Below are positions 32,894 to 41,387 of a stretch of 64,000 bases of DNA, one piece after another. This DNA comes from Planctomycetota bacterium. Its GTDB lineage: Bacteria > Planctomycetota > UBA1135 > GCA-002686595. The notes under the pieces are model-generated. The model searched no databases, was not told where the DNA came from, and was given only the letters and a program-made list of their open reading frames with translations. Numbering within the stretch: position 1 is the first letter of the stretch; each line of letters starts with the position of its first letter. Position numbers and translations under genes: made by a program. The stretch is from the NCBI GenBank assembly GCA_002683825.1, contig NYUD01000072.1:62001-126000 (forward strand), in the 5' to 3' direction.

Positions 32894-34348
32894 TCAACGG
32901 ATCTCGCGCTCCAGCACCTCCAACACGGCCTCGATTCGGTCGCGATGCGTGCGGAAGCACAGTACGGCCAGGCGGATCCAGAAGACGCCATCGATGGTGG
33001 TTGAGGACAGAAATACGCGCCCATCCTCCAAGATCGCCTGCAGTAGGCTGCGGTTGAACTCGGCCGGATCGGTTCCGTCGCGCGGGATCCAGCGGAACAT
33101 GGTTACCGAAAGGTCGGGTTCGGGGCCGACCTCGAAGCCCAACGACCGGACGCGTTCGTGGAAGAGGCGGCAGAGGAGCAGTTTTTCCTCGAGGGCGGCG
33201 CGGAATCGAGCCAGACCGTGCACTTGAATCGGCAACCACATGCGGAGGCCGCGGAAGTGGCGTGTCAGCTCGGGTGACAGGTCCGCCGGAGAAGGCTCGT
33301 CGAAAAGATCGCCTGCGTCTTGCAGGTACACACCGCGTAGCCCGTGGCTCGCGCGAATGTGGTCGGGTTCGCGAACGATGACAGCTCCGGTTCCGTAGGG
33401 CAGGAAGAGCCCCTTGTGGGGGTCGATGACCACCGAATCTGCCGCTTCGATGCCCTGAAAGCGGGGACGCATCTCGTCCAGGAGCAGGAAGGCCCCGCCG
33501 TAAGCGGCATCCACGTGGTACCAAAGCCCTTCCGCTTGCGCGACGTCGGCCAGTTCGGCCAGCGGATCGAGAGCCCCCGTATCGGTGGTGCCCGCGGAAG
33601 CGACCAGCATGAAAGGTTGCAGTCCCTGCTCGCAGTCGCTTCGGATCGTGCGCCGCAAGGCGTCGACGTCCATCCGATGACGTGGAGTCATCGCTACCTT
33701 GCGCAACGGGGCTTCTCCGAGCCCCGCAATGGCGATCGACTTGGCGACGCAGTGATGGGTTTGATCCGTGACATAGATGGGCGAACGTGTGATCCGGTCG
33801 GCCTTGATCTCCTTGGCGTCCCGGGCGGCGACAACGGCGACGAGGGTTGCGATCGACCCCCCGGAGGTCAGCGTTCCCAGCGCTTGCCTGGGATAACCCA
33901 CCAGCCGACACAGCCAGCGCAGCAGCATGTTCTCGAGGTGCACCGCGCCTGGGCTGGCGTAGTGCACCCCGGCATAGCGGTTCGTGACCGCCGCCATGTA
34001 GTCACCCAGCGCACCGGGGTAGATGCCTCCGCCGGGGATGTAGCCCAGGTGTCCCCCGGAAGCCGGCTGCAGCCCGGGGCCGTCGATCTCGCGCACGATC
34101 AGGTCCATCACCTTGTCGAGATGGGCCGGCTCTTCCGGAATCCCCTGGGCGAGCAGATCGTCGCGCGCGCCCGGTGCGCCGCTCCATACCGGACGTTGGG
34201 CTAGGCCGTCGAGCAGTCCGTCGGCAAACGCGAACACGCGATCGGTCAGGATCTTCCTCTGCTCGGGCGTTTCTTCCAGCGCCAAGGCGTCCGGTTCGAC
34301 CTGAGCCAGGCGCTCCAGAATCGAGTTTGTCGTGTCGGTGGATTCCAT
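32894..34348 (-). CDS. PLP-dependent amino-acid decarboxylase, group II
   Basis: 484 residues. Aromatic-L-amino-acid/glutamate decarboxylase-like fold: HLGYIPGGGIYPGALGDYMA, TSGGSIATLVAVVAARD in the cofactor-phosphate region, DQTHHCVAKSIAIAGLG, WYHVDAAYGGAFLL (Asp that holds the pyridine nitrogen) and VVIDPHKGLFLPYGTGA with the Lys that binds PLP. All cofactor residues are present and the length matches the family. Such enzymes decarboxylate tyrosine, tryptophan, phenylalanine, DOPA or related acids to amines; the exact one is not readable. Start ATG 34348 is well supported by the family N-terminus. The nearest gene upstream ends at 34686, and the downstream genes on the same strand are the small ORF, methyltransferase and PIG-L. 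Confidence 0.9.
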   Translation of the reverse strand: MESTDTTNSILERLAQVEPDALALEETPEQRKILTDRVFAFADGLLDGLAQRPVWSGAPGARDDLLAQGIPEEPAHLDKVMDLIVREIDGPGLQPASGGHLGYIPGGGIYPGALGDYMAAVTNRYAGVHYASPGAVHLENMLLRWLCRLVGYPRQALGTLTSGGSIATLVAVVAARDAKEIKADRITRSPIYVTDQTHHCVAKSIAIAGLGEAPLRKVAMTPRHRMDVDALRRTIRSDCEQGLQPFMLVASAGTTDTGALDPLAELADVAQAEGLWYHVDAAYGGAFLLLDEMRPRFQGIEAADSVVIDPHKGLFLPYGTGAVIVREPDHIRASHGLRGVYLQDAGDLFDEPSPADLSPELTRHFRGLRMWLPIQVHGLARFRAALEEKLLLCRLFHERVRSLGFEVGPEPDLSVTMFRWIPRDGTDPAEFNRSLLQAILEDGRVFLSSTTIDGVFWIRLAVLCFRTHRDRIEAVLEVLEREIR

Positions 34349-34685
34349 TGAAGATGTGTATACGGTGTCGGGCTCGATCTCCCAAACTTTGGAGCCGAGC
34401 TCGTTTGTCCGGAGTCAGAGGAGCGGAATTCGAACCCCAGCCAAACGTGACCTGGAGGTCCTGTAGAAGGACCTCTGCCGCGCGGTTGCAGTAGCGCGAA
34501 CCATGGGGAGGAGTCGCCGATGATTCATGAGGCCATGGCTGCCTGATCTGCGCTCGAGACCCGTCCTGTCGAGATCGCCGAGGCATCGCCGACAGGATCC
34601 GGCGACGGTGTAACTGGTCGCCGTTGATCTGGATTGGACAATCGAGCCGGGCTTGCTTGTATGGGAGATCGAGCCTGGCTCCGTA
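34349..34685. other. 337-base gap with two hairpins
   Basis: Contains no convincing ORF. Two adjacent perfect stem-loops are visible: GAGGTCC (34455-34461) with GGACCTC (34469-34475), and CGCGC (34479-34483) with GCGCG (34494-34498). Near 34427-34437 the sequence reads TTCGAAT on the minus strand, the tRNA T-loop consensus, but flanking bases do not form a T-stem or acceptor stem. Two imperfect copies of ATCGAGCC(G/T)GGCT lie about 30 bases apart near 34640-34680. It probably includes the decarboxylase promoter on the minus strand. Confidence 0.5.
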
Positions 34686-37025
34686 TCACCATACGATGAC
34701 CGGGGTGGACGGCGGGAGCCTTCGCGGAGCGAGCGGAGGCGTCGTGTCGAGCGGTGTCGCTTCGACCTGCAGGCTGAACGGGCTGTCGTTGCCCGCGAGG
34801 TCGCTGGCGCTGACGACGTAGAAGTAGGTCGTGCCGTGCAAGAGCCCCTGGTCGAGGTAGTCGCTGGTCGCAAGCGCCAGGCCGTTGAGCTTCTGATAGG
34901 GCCCACCGGAGGTCGTCGAGCGATGGATGTCGTAGCCCAGCAGGTCGAGCTCGGTATTGTCGGCCCAGTCCAGGGCGACCTGGCCGTCGCTCGCGAGCGC
35001 CATCAGCAGAATGGGGGCGGCGGGGGCGGTCATGTCGGCGGGGGTCGCTTCCGACTCGGCACTGACCGCGCTCTCCATGCCGGAGAGGTTGACGGCCGTG
35101 ACCACGTAGAAGTAGGTCGTGGCGTTGACGACAGCGCTATCGTCATACGCCGTGCCCCCCACGAGCGCGCCGTTCACCTGCGAGTACGGGCCGCCGCTAA
35201 CGATCGAGCGATGGACGTTATAGCCGTCCAGATCCGGTTCGGAGTTGGCGTTCCAGACGAGCCCGACCTCGCCATCGTTACCGATCGCGAGCAAGCCGGT
35301 GGGGGCCGCCGGTGGGCCGGCCGTGCAGCCGTCGAGGGTCTGGCCCGTGTTCGGTTGACCCGGCGTTGCCGCCAGCTCGCTTTGCCAGGTGAAGGCGGCC
35401 GCCGCACCGCCCGTTCCGCCGCGCTGCAGCGAGAAGCCGATCGGCGTGGTGAAGGATTCGCTCACCCCGACGTCGACCGAGGTCATGCCCGAGGCGGGAC
35501 CGCCCGTCGCCGTCAGCGCGCCTTCATAACTCAGAAACTCGACGACGACGCTCGAGGGACTCACCAGGGCCATCCCGTCGGGCGAACCGTTCTGAAGCCC
35601 GGTGAAGCTGAAGGAAAGGGTCCCCACGCAGTTCTCTTGGTCGGGGATCAGGCCGGACAGGTCGATGAAGTTGTACGTGTTCCCCCCGTTACCGTTGTAA
35701 CCGTGGAGCGTCCAGCCGCTCAGGTTCAGGCCGGCAGGCCCCGCGATCTCGATGAACTCGCCGGTGTCGGCGCCTGCATTGTCGTAGTGGAACTCGTTGA
35801 TCCACGGGTCACCGGAGGGCGGCCCTCCGCCGGCCTGGGGCGTGGCGAAGACCTCGGCGCTTGCAGCCGATTCGTTGGCCGAGAAGTCCGAGGCGGTCAC
35901 GACAAAGTAGTACGTCATCCCGTTCACGGCCGAGGCGTCGCTGTACAGGCTGGTCGTGAGCAAATTGGCGTTCAAGCGCACGTACGGACCGCCCGAGACG
36001 CTGGCGCGCAGCACGTCGTAGCCCGCGAGGTCCGGCTCCGGGTTGTCGCTCCAGTTGAGATCGACGGTGGAGTCGCCGCCGATCGCGATCAATCCGGTCG
36101 GGGCCGCGGGAGGAGTGGCGTCGCCGCCGCCGCACGCGCCGCCGTACAGGCAGTCCGCCCATTCGGGATGGTCGACGAACGGGTTGCGGTTGCCCTGAAA
36201 GGAAAACACGACGTCGTTGCGGATCATCTCGAGGGAGTCCGGTGGATCCTCCTGGTGCCACTGCAGAATCACCGACAGCATGCCCATGTAGGCGACGCTT
36301 TCGTTCTGGCCGGTGTTTGAGTTCTCGATCAGGCTCTCGGTATCGGTCAGGATCAGATCCGGCTCGGGTGCGTTCGTGACACCGTGGATCCCGCCCTCGT
36401 AGCGGACGTCTACATACATCACCGCGCGCGCCACATCCCCACGCCGCCCGGCCCAGGTCTCCCACGTCCCTTGCGTGAACGAACCGCTGGTCCAGTTGGA
36501 GTTGCCGGGATAGACGCCGCTCCCGCCACCCTGGCCGAAGTTGAAGACCGTCGTTTTCTCGGTGCACGAGGGCGAGCAGTTTCGGTAGGGCTTGTTGCTG
36601 CGCGATGAGTTGTACCCGCTGTCGCACAGGAACAGCTGGTGGCAGTCCGAATAGGTGTAGATCGTGCTGCCGTCGTCGGGAAAGCCGTAGGACTTGGGCC
36701 AGGTGTGCTCGCGGTTGTAGAAGCTGTTGCCACCACCCTCCTTCGCGAAGCTCTCGTTGCGGTAGACGTCGAGGATGTTCGACGCGTTGTTCGGATCCTC
36801 GTTGGCCATCTCGAGGATGTCCCAGGTGTCCGTCGAGGAGGAGGTGTAGGGAAAGCGCGTGTGGTCGTCGATGATCGCGTGCAGGGTCGCGCGCAGGTTG
36901 GCCGCGGTCGCGGTGTCCACCGTGTCGTAATACCCGGGGGGAGCCTGGGCGCCGGCGAGACCGGACACGACCAGGGCGAGGGGGACCATCAGGACACGGA
37001 ACCGTGTTCGGGGGGTGGCGATCAT
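34686..37025 (-). CDS. Secreted endonuclease I with lamin-tail-like and fibronectin III domains
   Basis: 779 residues. Sec signal (VLMVPLALVVSGLAGAQA). Residues 30-310 are endonuclease I type: YYDTVDTATAANLRATLHAI, the catalytic NREHTWPKSYGF and TYSDCHQLFLCDSGYNSSRS, and a later FQGNRNPFVDHPEWADCL block. Then an FN3 domain (about 315-400), a lamin-tail-like domain (WINEFHYDNAGADTGEFIEI, about 405-560), and two more FN3 domains; the three FN3 units share GYDVLRASVSGGPY-like strands. Endonuclease I enzymes cleave double-stranded DNA; as a secreted enzyme it may release nutrients from DNA. The C-terminus stops soon after the third FN3 domain, shortly after a PLDTTPPLAP linker that would normally open another domain. 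No partner genes are evident. Confidence 0.88.
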   Translation of the reverse strand: MIATPRTRFRVLMVPLALVVSGLAGAQAPPGYYDTVDTATAANLRATLHAIIDDHTRFPYTSSSTDTWDILEMANEDPNNASNILDVYRNESFAKEGGGNSFYNREHTWPKSYGFPDDGSTIYTYSDCHQLFLCDSGYNSSRSNKPYRNCSPSCTEKTTVFNFGQGGGSGVYPGNSNWTSGSFTQGTWETWAGRRGDVARAVMYVDVRYEGGIHGVTNAPEPDLILTDTESLIENSNTGQNESVAYMGMLSVILQWHQEDPPDSLEMIRNDVVFSFQGNRNPFVDHPEWADCLYGGACGGGDATPPAAPTGLIAIGGDSTVDLNWSDNPEPDLAGYDVLRASVSGGPYVRLNANLLTTSLYSDASAVNGMTYYFVVTASDFSANESAASAEVFATPQAGGGPPSGDPWINEFHYDNAGADTGEFIEIAGPAGLNLSGWTLHGYNGNGGNTYNFIDLSGLIPDQENCVGTLSFSFTGLQNGSPDGMALVSPSSVVVEFLSYEGALTATGGPASGMTSVDVGVSESFTTPIGFSLQRGGTGGAAAAFTWQSELAATPGQPNTGQTLDGCTAGPPAAPTGLLAIGNDGEVGLVWNANSEPDLDGYNVHRSIVSGGPYSQVNGALVGGTAYDDSAVVNATTYFYVVTAVNLSGMESAVSAESEATPADMTAPAAPILLMALASDGQVALDWADNTELDLLGYDIHRSTTSGGPYQKLNGLALATSDYLDQGLLHGTTYFYVVSASDLAGNDSPFSLQVEATPLDTTPPLAPRRLPPSTPVIVW

Positions 37026-37222
37026 GGTGGCTGAGGGGGGGGGCGAAGGAAGCGCCCAAGGTTAAGCGAGGCTATGCGCTCCAGAGCTGCGATCCCGGGC
37101 GAAGTCGTGGGATTTTGCTGAAAATGTGCTGTCGACCCCGGAAAATCTCGAGTACGCCTGGGTCAACTGTTTGCGCAGTCCCACCGCGGACCCTTGCCGC
37201 AACACCCTCTCTCGGCCCGCCC

Positions 37223-38470
37223 ATGAAGCTCTCCTGGCTCCTCCCCTTTCCCGTCTTACTCACCGCCATGGTCGGCAACGGATCGAATGCCGAGAAGCAC
37301 ATCGAGACGGAAGCCGTCACCTGGGCGCGGGACATCTCTCCGATTCTGAGGGAGAAATGCGAGACATGTCACCGTCCCGGCCAGGTCGGTCCTTTCGCCC
37401 TGCAGACCTACGAGCAGGCGCGCGGTTGGGCCGAGATGATCGCATCGGTGGTCGAGGAAGGACGCATGCCGCCGTGGAATGCGGCCGAGCGTTTCCATGG
37501 CGTGTTTGAGAACGAGCGCAGCCTCAGTGCCAAGCAAAAGACAACGATCCAGAACTGGGTCAAGAACGGCATGCCGCGCGGCGACAAGCAAGACGAGCTC
37601 CAACCGAAGGAATGGGCCGACACCTGGAGCATCGGCAAGCCGGACGCCGTTTTTTCGATGGAGAAATGGCTCTCCAACGATGAGGAGCTGCCGGAAGAGG
37701 GGTATCGCGTCGCGCGCGATGGCGTGATCGACTACGAGTACTTCTATGCCGAGACCCACTTCCCCGAGGATCGTTGGGTCTGCGGCATGGAGGTGCGATC
37801 CGGTGCGCCCGACGTCGTCCACCACGTGCTCGTCGTGGTCCAGGATCCCAAGAAGGGCAAGTTCAATCCTCGCGGCCGGGGCCTTCTGCAATTTTTTGCG
37901 GTCGCGGTTCCCGGAGACACGCCTTCCCTGTACCCGGATGGTTACGCCAAACTCCTTCCCGCCGGGGCATCGCTCGTCTTCCAGGTACATTACACGCCGA
38001 ACGGCAAGGAGCGCTTTGACCGTTCCTCCGTCGCCCTGATCTTCGCGGACGAGGAGCCGGTCTTCGAGGTGGTCTCGGACGCCGCCATCAACCGCCGCTT
38101 CACCATTCCGGCCGGAGCGAAAAACCACGAGGTCCGCAGCTCGCACGTCTTCAAGGAAGACACAGGCATCCTCACGCTCTTCCCGCACATGCACACCCGG
38201 GGAAAGGACTTCCAGTTCATCGCCCACTACCCCGATGGAACGAGCGAAGAGCTTCTCTTTGCAGACTACGACTTCAACTGGCAGGAGTCCTACACATTCG
38301 CCGATCCCAAGCCGTTTCCGGCGGGGACGAGGCTCGATTGCATCGGCCACTTCGACAACTCGGCTGACAATCCGAACAATCCCGATCCCGACAAGCCGGT
38401 CTACTGGGGCGACCAGACCTTCGAGGAAATGTTCGTCGGTTACTACGACTACGTCGTGCCCCTGGATTGA
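37223..38470 (+). CDS. Cytochrome c-copper type II monooxygenase fusion
   Basis: 415 residues from ATG 37223, with a Sec signal (LSWLLPFPVLLTAMVGNGSNA). Residues 30-110 form a mono-haem cytochrome c region: the haem site CETCH in ILREKCETCHRPGQVGPFAL and a likely Met ligand in EGRMPPWNA. The rest resembles the copper type II, ascorbate-dependent monooxygenase fold (peptidylglycine hydroxylating type): paired His in DVVHHVLVVVQ, His in VFQVHYTPNG and FPHMHTRGKDFQFIAHY. Such fusions are common in planctomycete and acidobacterial genomes; substrate unproven. The cytochrome domain probably supplies electrons. Exported and likely periplasmic. Followed after 76 bases by a TolB-like gene. Confidence 0.85.
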   Translation: MKLSWLLPFPVLLTAMVGNGSNAEKHIETEAVTWARDISPILREKCETCHRPGQVGPFALQTYEQARGWAEMIASVVEEGRMPPWNAAERFHGVFENERSLSAKQKTTIQNWVKNGMPRGDKQDELQPKEWADTWSIGKPDAVFSMEKWLSNDEELPEEGYRVARDGVIDYEYFYAETHFPEDRWVCGMEVRSGAPDVVHHVLVVVQDPKKGKFNPRGRGLLQFFAVAVPGDTPSLYPDGYAKLLPAGASLVFQVHYTPNGKERFDRSSVALIFADEEPVFEVVSDAAINRRFTIPAGAKNHEVRSSHVFKEDTGILTLFPHMHTRGKDFQFIAHYPDGTSEELLFADYDFNWQESYTFADPKPFPAGTRLDCIGHFDNSADNPNNPDPDKPVYWGDQTFEEMFVGYYDYVVPLD

Positions 38471-38546
38471 TGCGGATTGACCCGGGGTCCGCGTGAAGTA
38501 AACTCCGCGCAATTCCACGGACTCACCAGTCGAAACCTCCTTCCAA

Positions 38547-39923
38547 ATGCGCTTCCAATCCCTCCTCCTCGTTTCCCTGGCCGGTGCCTGCGCCACGGCC
38601 TCGCCTGCGCTGATTTCGGACGACCTGGCCGTGCCTTCGTGGGGAGAGGACGAGCGTGGAATTCTGGAAAACCACATCCAGCTGACTTCCTCGGAGCGCT
38701 TTCGCAAGGCGGGGGAGTCCTACTTCTCGCCGGACGGCAAACAGATCATCTTCCAGGCCATCGAGAAGAAGAAGAACCCCAAGCTCGAGGAGGCCTTTTA
38801 TCAGATGTACGTCGCGGACCTCGTGGTCGGCGGCGGTCGCGTGCGCGGGATCGACAACATCAAACGCCTCAGCCCTCCGGGCTCTTCGAACACGTGCGGT
38901 TGGTTCCATCCGACCGAGCCCGGCGTCGTGATCTTCGGATCGACCCTCGTTCCGCCGCGGAATCCTGACAGGACCGGTTATCAGCGCAACTCCAGCCGCT
39001 ATGTCTGGCAGTTTCCCCAGGAGATGGACATCGTGCGCTGCGAGATCTCCAGGGCGGACGGCACGGCGGCGAACCTCGAGCGCCTGGTGGCCGACCCCGA
39101 CGCCTACCTCGCCGAATGCGTCGTCGCGCCCGACGGGCGCCACATGGTTTTTTGCGAGCACGAGGTCGAAGAGGGCAGCAGCGGCGGCGACCTCCTGATC
39201 CTCAACTTCGCCTCCGGCAAGCGCGTGGTGGTGACCGGCAGCGAGGGCTACGACGGCGGGCCGTTCTTCTCGCCCGATGGGAAGCGGCTGTGCTATCGCT
39301 CCGATCGCCGGGGCGACGATCTCCTGCAGATATTCGTTGCCGAGCTGGCTTTCGATGCCCACGGCAACGTCACCGGAGTCGAGCGCGAGTTTCAGCTCAC
39401 CGACAACGTCCATGTGAACTGGGCTCCCTACTGGCATCCGAACGGGCGCTATCTCGTCTACGCGACCTCGCAGATGGGCCACGAGAACTACGAGGTCTTC
39501 GTCGTCGATGCGGATCCGGGGACCGATGGGGGACCGACCAAGTACGGCACGCGCCGGCGTCGCATCACGCATGCGGAGAAGTTCGACGGCCTGCCCGTGT
39601 TCAACAACGACGCCTCGCGGATGATGTGGACGTGCCAGCGCGACGCCGAGGGCACATCACAGGTCTGGCTGGCGGACTTCGTCATGCCCCTGGAACAGGC
39701 GGGGGAAGCCTCCGAGACTGTCGCGCAGGAGGAGGTCTCCGAAGAGGCCGAAGAGGCCGATGAGGAACCCTCGCAGGTCCAGGACCCCGACACCGGGCTC
39801 TACTTCCTTTACGACAAGGCGAAGAGAGAGGTCTCCATCTACGACCCCAAGACACACACGGTTCGCCGGGATCTCAGCAAGGAAGAGATCGAGCGCGCCA
39901 TGCAACTGTTCAGGCGCGACTGA
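38547..39923 (+). CDS. TolB-like beta-propeller protein, exported
   Basis: 458 residues with an N-terminal signal (SLLLVSLAGACATASPA); AGAC could be a weak lipobox. Repeats of the WD40-like/TolB propeller type are visible: ESYFSPDGKQIIFQAIEK, GPFFSPDGKRLCYRSDRRGD, APYWHPNGRYLVYATSQMG and GLPVFNNDASRMMWTCQRD. A low-complexity acidic segment (EEVSEEAEEADEEPS) separates the propeller from a 50-residue C-terminal part. The family includes TolB and peptide-binding propellers in the periplasm; no tol-pal genes accompany it. It follows the copper monooxygenase on the same strand. Function unknown beyond binding. Confidence 0.85.
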   Translation: MRFQSLLLVSLAGACATASPALISDDLAVPSWGEDERGILENHIQLTSSERFRKAGESYFSPDGKQIIFQAIEKKKNPKLEEAFYQMYVADLVVGGGRVRGIDNIKRLSPPGSSNTCGWFHPTEPGVVIFGSTLVPPRNPDRTGYQRNSSRYVWQFPQEMDIVRCEISRADGTAANLERLVADPDAYLAECVVAPDGRHMVFCEHEVEEGSSGGDLLILNFASGKRVVVTGSEGYDGGPFFSPDGKRLCYRSDRRGDDLLQIFVAELAFDAHGNVTGVEREFQLTDNVHVNWAPYWHPNGRYLVYATSQMGHENYEVFVVDADPGTDGGPTKYGTRRRRITHAEKFDGLPVFNNDASRMMWTCQRDAEGTSQVWLADFVMPLEQAGEASETVAQEEVSEEAEEADEEPSQVQDPDTGLYFLYDKAKREVSIYDPKTHTVRRDLSKEEIERAMQLFRRD

Positions 39924-39950
39924 ATCGGGGCGCACACCGTACGTTCCCGT

Positions 39951-41306
39951 TCACTTGCGCAGGGGTACTTCGTCCAGCAGGATCGCTTGCAACGAGGCGA
40001 GCAGTTCCGGGTAGCGCGGGTCCGAGAGAAGGATCCCTTTCTCTTCGTTCGGATCGGTCTGCAGGTCGTAGATCGCTCGGCGGTTGTTGAACACGCGCAA
40101 CTTGTAGCGCCTGGTGACCACGGCGCGATCGTCGTTCTCCAGGTCGTACTGCTCGGCGAAGGCCCACTCGCGCTCGCCGGGCATGTTCGGAGCGCGCAGG
40201 TTCTGCGAGAAGGAGATGGAGTCCTCCGCACCGTCCTGGAAGCGCTCGACCCCCAACCGATCGGCCACCGTGCGGACGATATCGACCGCGCTGACCAGGA
40301 TCTTGCTGCGTTCACCCGGTGCCACGTCCGGTCCCGCGACGATCAGGGGCACGCGAATCCCGCCCTCGTAGGTCGTGTTCTTGTGCCGCCCCAGGGGATC
40401 GGTCGGACCGGCGCCACCACCACCGTTGGGAGCCACTCCCCGGGGAGTGCCGTTGTCGGAAATGAAGAACACCAGCGTGCTCTCCAGATCGACCTCTTTC
40501 ATGATCTCTCCGATCGCGCCGTCGGTGGCCACGATCATGGCTTCGAAGCGTTCGCGCGCGGTCGTGGGCACCGGCCATCCGGGAGGCAGGGTCTCCGGAG
40601 GGGGAGCGTGGTAGGGCCCGTGGGGCGCGCTGAAATTGACCACCATCAATCGGGGAGCATCGGTCTCGATCCACCAGCGAACCGCTTCGTCGCGCTGGGC
40701 GCTCGTGGCGTATTCCGTCGTGAGATCTGAGAAGCCGTCATCGACCCGTAGCCAGTCGAAGTAGCCCGATCCACCCCCGCCGCCGAGGTTGGCGATGGCC
40801 CCCGCGCGGAATACGTCGAAGCCGTGCAGGTGGGGGCTTACCTCCAGGGTCGACGCCAGAAAATCGCGTCCCAGGTGCCACTTGCCGATCATGGCGGTCC
40901 TGTAGCCGAGGGACTTCGCGACCTTGGGAAGGGAGAGCAACTCGTGATGCGGCGTCGGGTTGTCGGGCGCCGGCGGGAGGTACGACGTGACGATCCGTCC
41001 GATGCCGTCGCGGCGCCCGTAGCGGCCGAAGAGAATCTGATAGCGCGTCGGCGAACAGGACGGCATCGAGTAGAAGCGGTCGTAGCTGACGCCCACCTCC
41101 GCGATGGCGTCGATGTTGGGAGTGGGAACCGAGGCGAGGTCCGGCCAGCCCACGTCGTCGATCACCAGCAGCAGCACGTCCGGTTTGTCGGCCCTCGCCC
41201 CGGGGCGATCGTGGGGCGCCAAACCGCGTTGGGCCGTGCCGATGGAAGCCAGGCAGAGAGGCGCGAGGATCCCGGCGAAGAGAAGGTGCTTCGGAGCGCT
41301 GAGCAT
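39951..41306 (-). CDS. Arylsulfatase, formylglycine type (CSPTR)
   Basis: 451 residues. Sec signal (LLFAGILAPLCLASIGTAQ). Sulfatase hallmarks: VLLLVIDDVGWPDL (calcium Asp pair), MPSCSPTRYQILFGRYGRR (C-x-P-T-R; the Cys is the expected formylglycine), MIGKWHLGRDFL and VFFISDNGTPRGV (Asp-Asn). The Thr in place of the usual Ser is accepted by formylglycine-generating enzymes in known sulfatases. No LGY tail, unlike the Thr-type members. Acts in the periplasm on sulfate esters, substrate unknown. It converges with the TolB-like gene (27 bases) and is divergent from a Thr-type gene at 41388 across 81 bases. Confidence 0.92.
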   Translation of the reverse strand: MLSAPKHLLFAGILAPLCLASIGTAQRGLAPHDRPGARADKPDVLLLVIDDVGWPDLASVPTPNIDAIAEVGVSYDRFYSMPSCSPTRYQILFGRYGRRDGIGRIVTSYLPPAPDNPTPHHELLSLPKVAKSLGYRTAMIGKWHLGRDFLASTLEVSPHLHGFDVFRAGAIANLGGGGGSGYFDWLRVDDGFSDLTTEYATSAQRDEAVRWWIETDAPRLMVVNFSAPHGPYHAPPPETLPPGWPVPTTARERFEAMIVATDGAIGEIMKEVDLESTLVFFISDNGTPRGVAPNGGGGAGPTDPLGRHKNTTYEGGIRVPLIVAGPDVAPGERSKILVSAVDIVRTVADRLGVERFQDGAEDSISFSQNLRAPNMPGEREWAFAEQYDLENDDRAVVTRRYKLRVFNNRRAIYDLQTDPNEEKGILLSDPRYPELLASLQAILLDEVPLRK

Positions 41307-41387
41307 GGGAGTCCATTGTACGCCACCTTGCTTTTTCTGTGACGGGGCACCCCGGGTGGCAGAAGAGCTCTGTGCTAGAATCCGCCG

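Noticed and set aside
34427..34498. Possible tRNA on the minus strand
   Set aside because: T-loop consensus TTCGAAT and an anticodon-like hairpin are there, but the T-stem has only two or three pairs and the acceptor ends do not match, so it is not called as a tRNA gene.
34653..36320. Plus-strand open frame opposite the endonuclease I gene
   Set aside because: Antisense of the FN3 repeats; no recognisable domain, low-complexity composition.
37256..38707. Minus-strand open frame opposite the copper monooxygenase
   Set aside because: Antisense of a gene with a signal peptide, CxxCH and copper motifs; nothing recognisable in the shadow.
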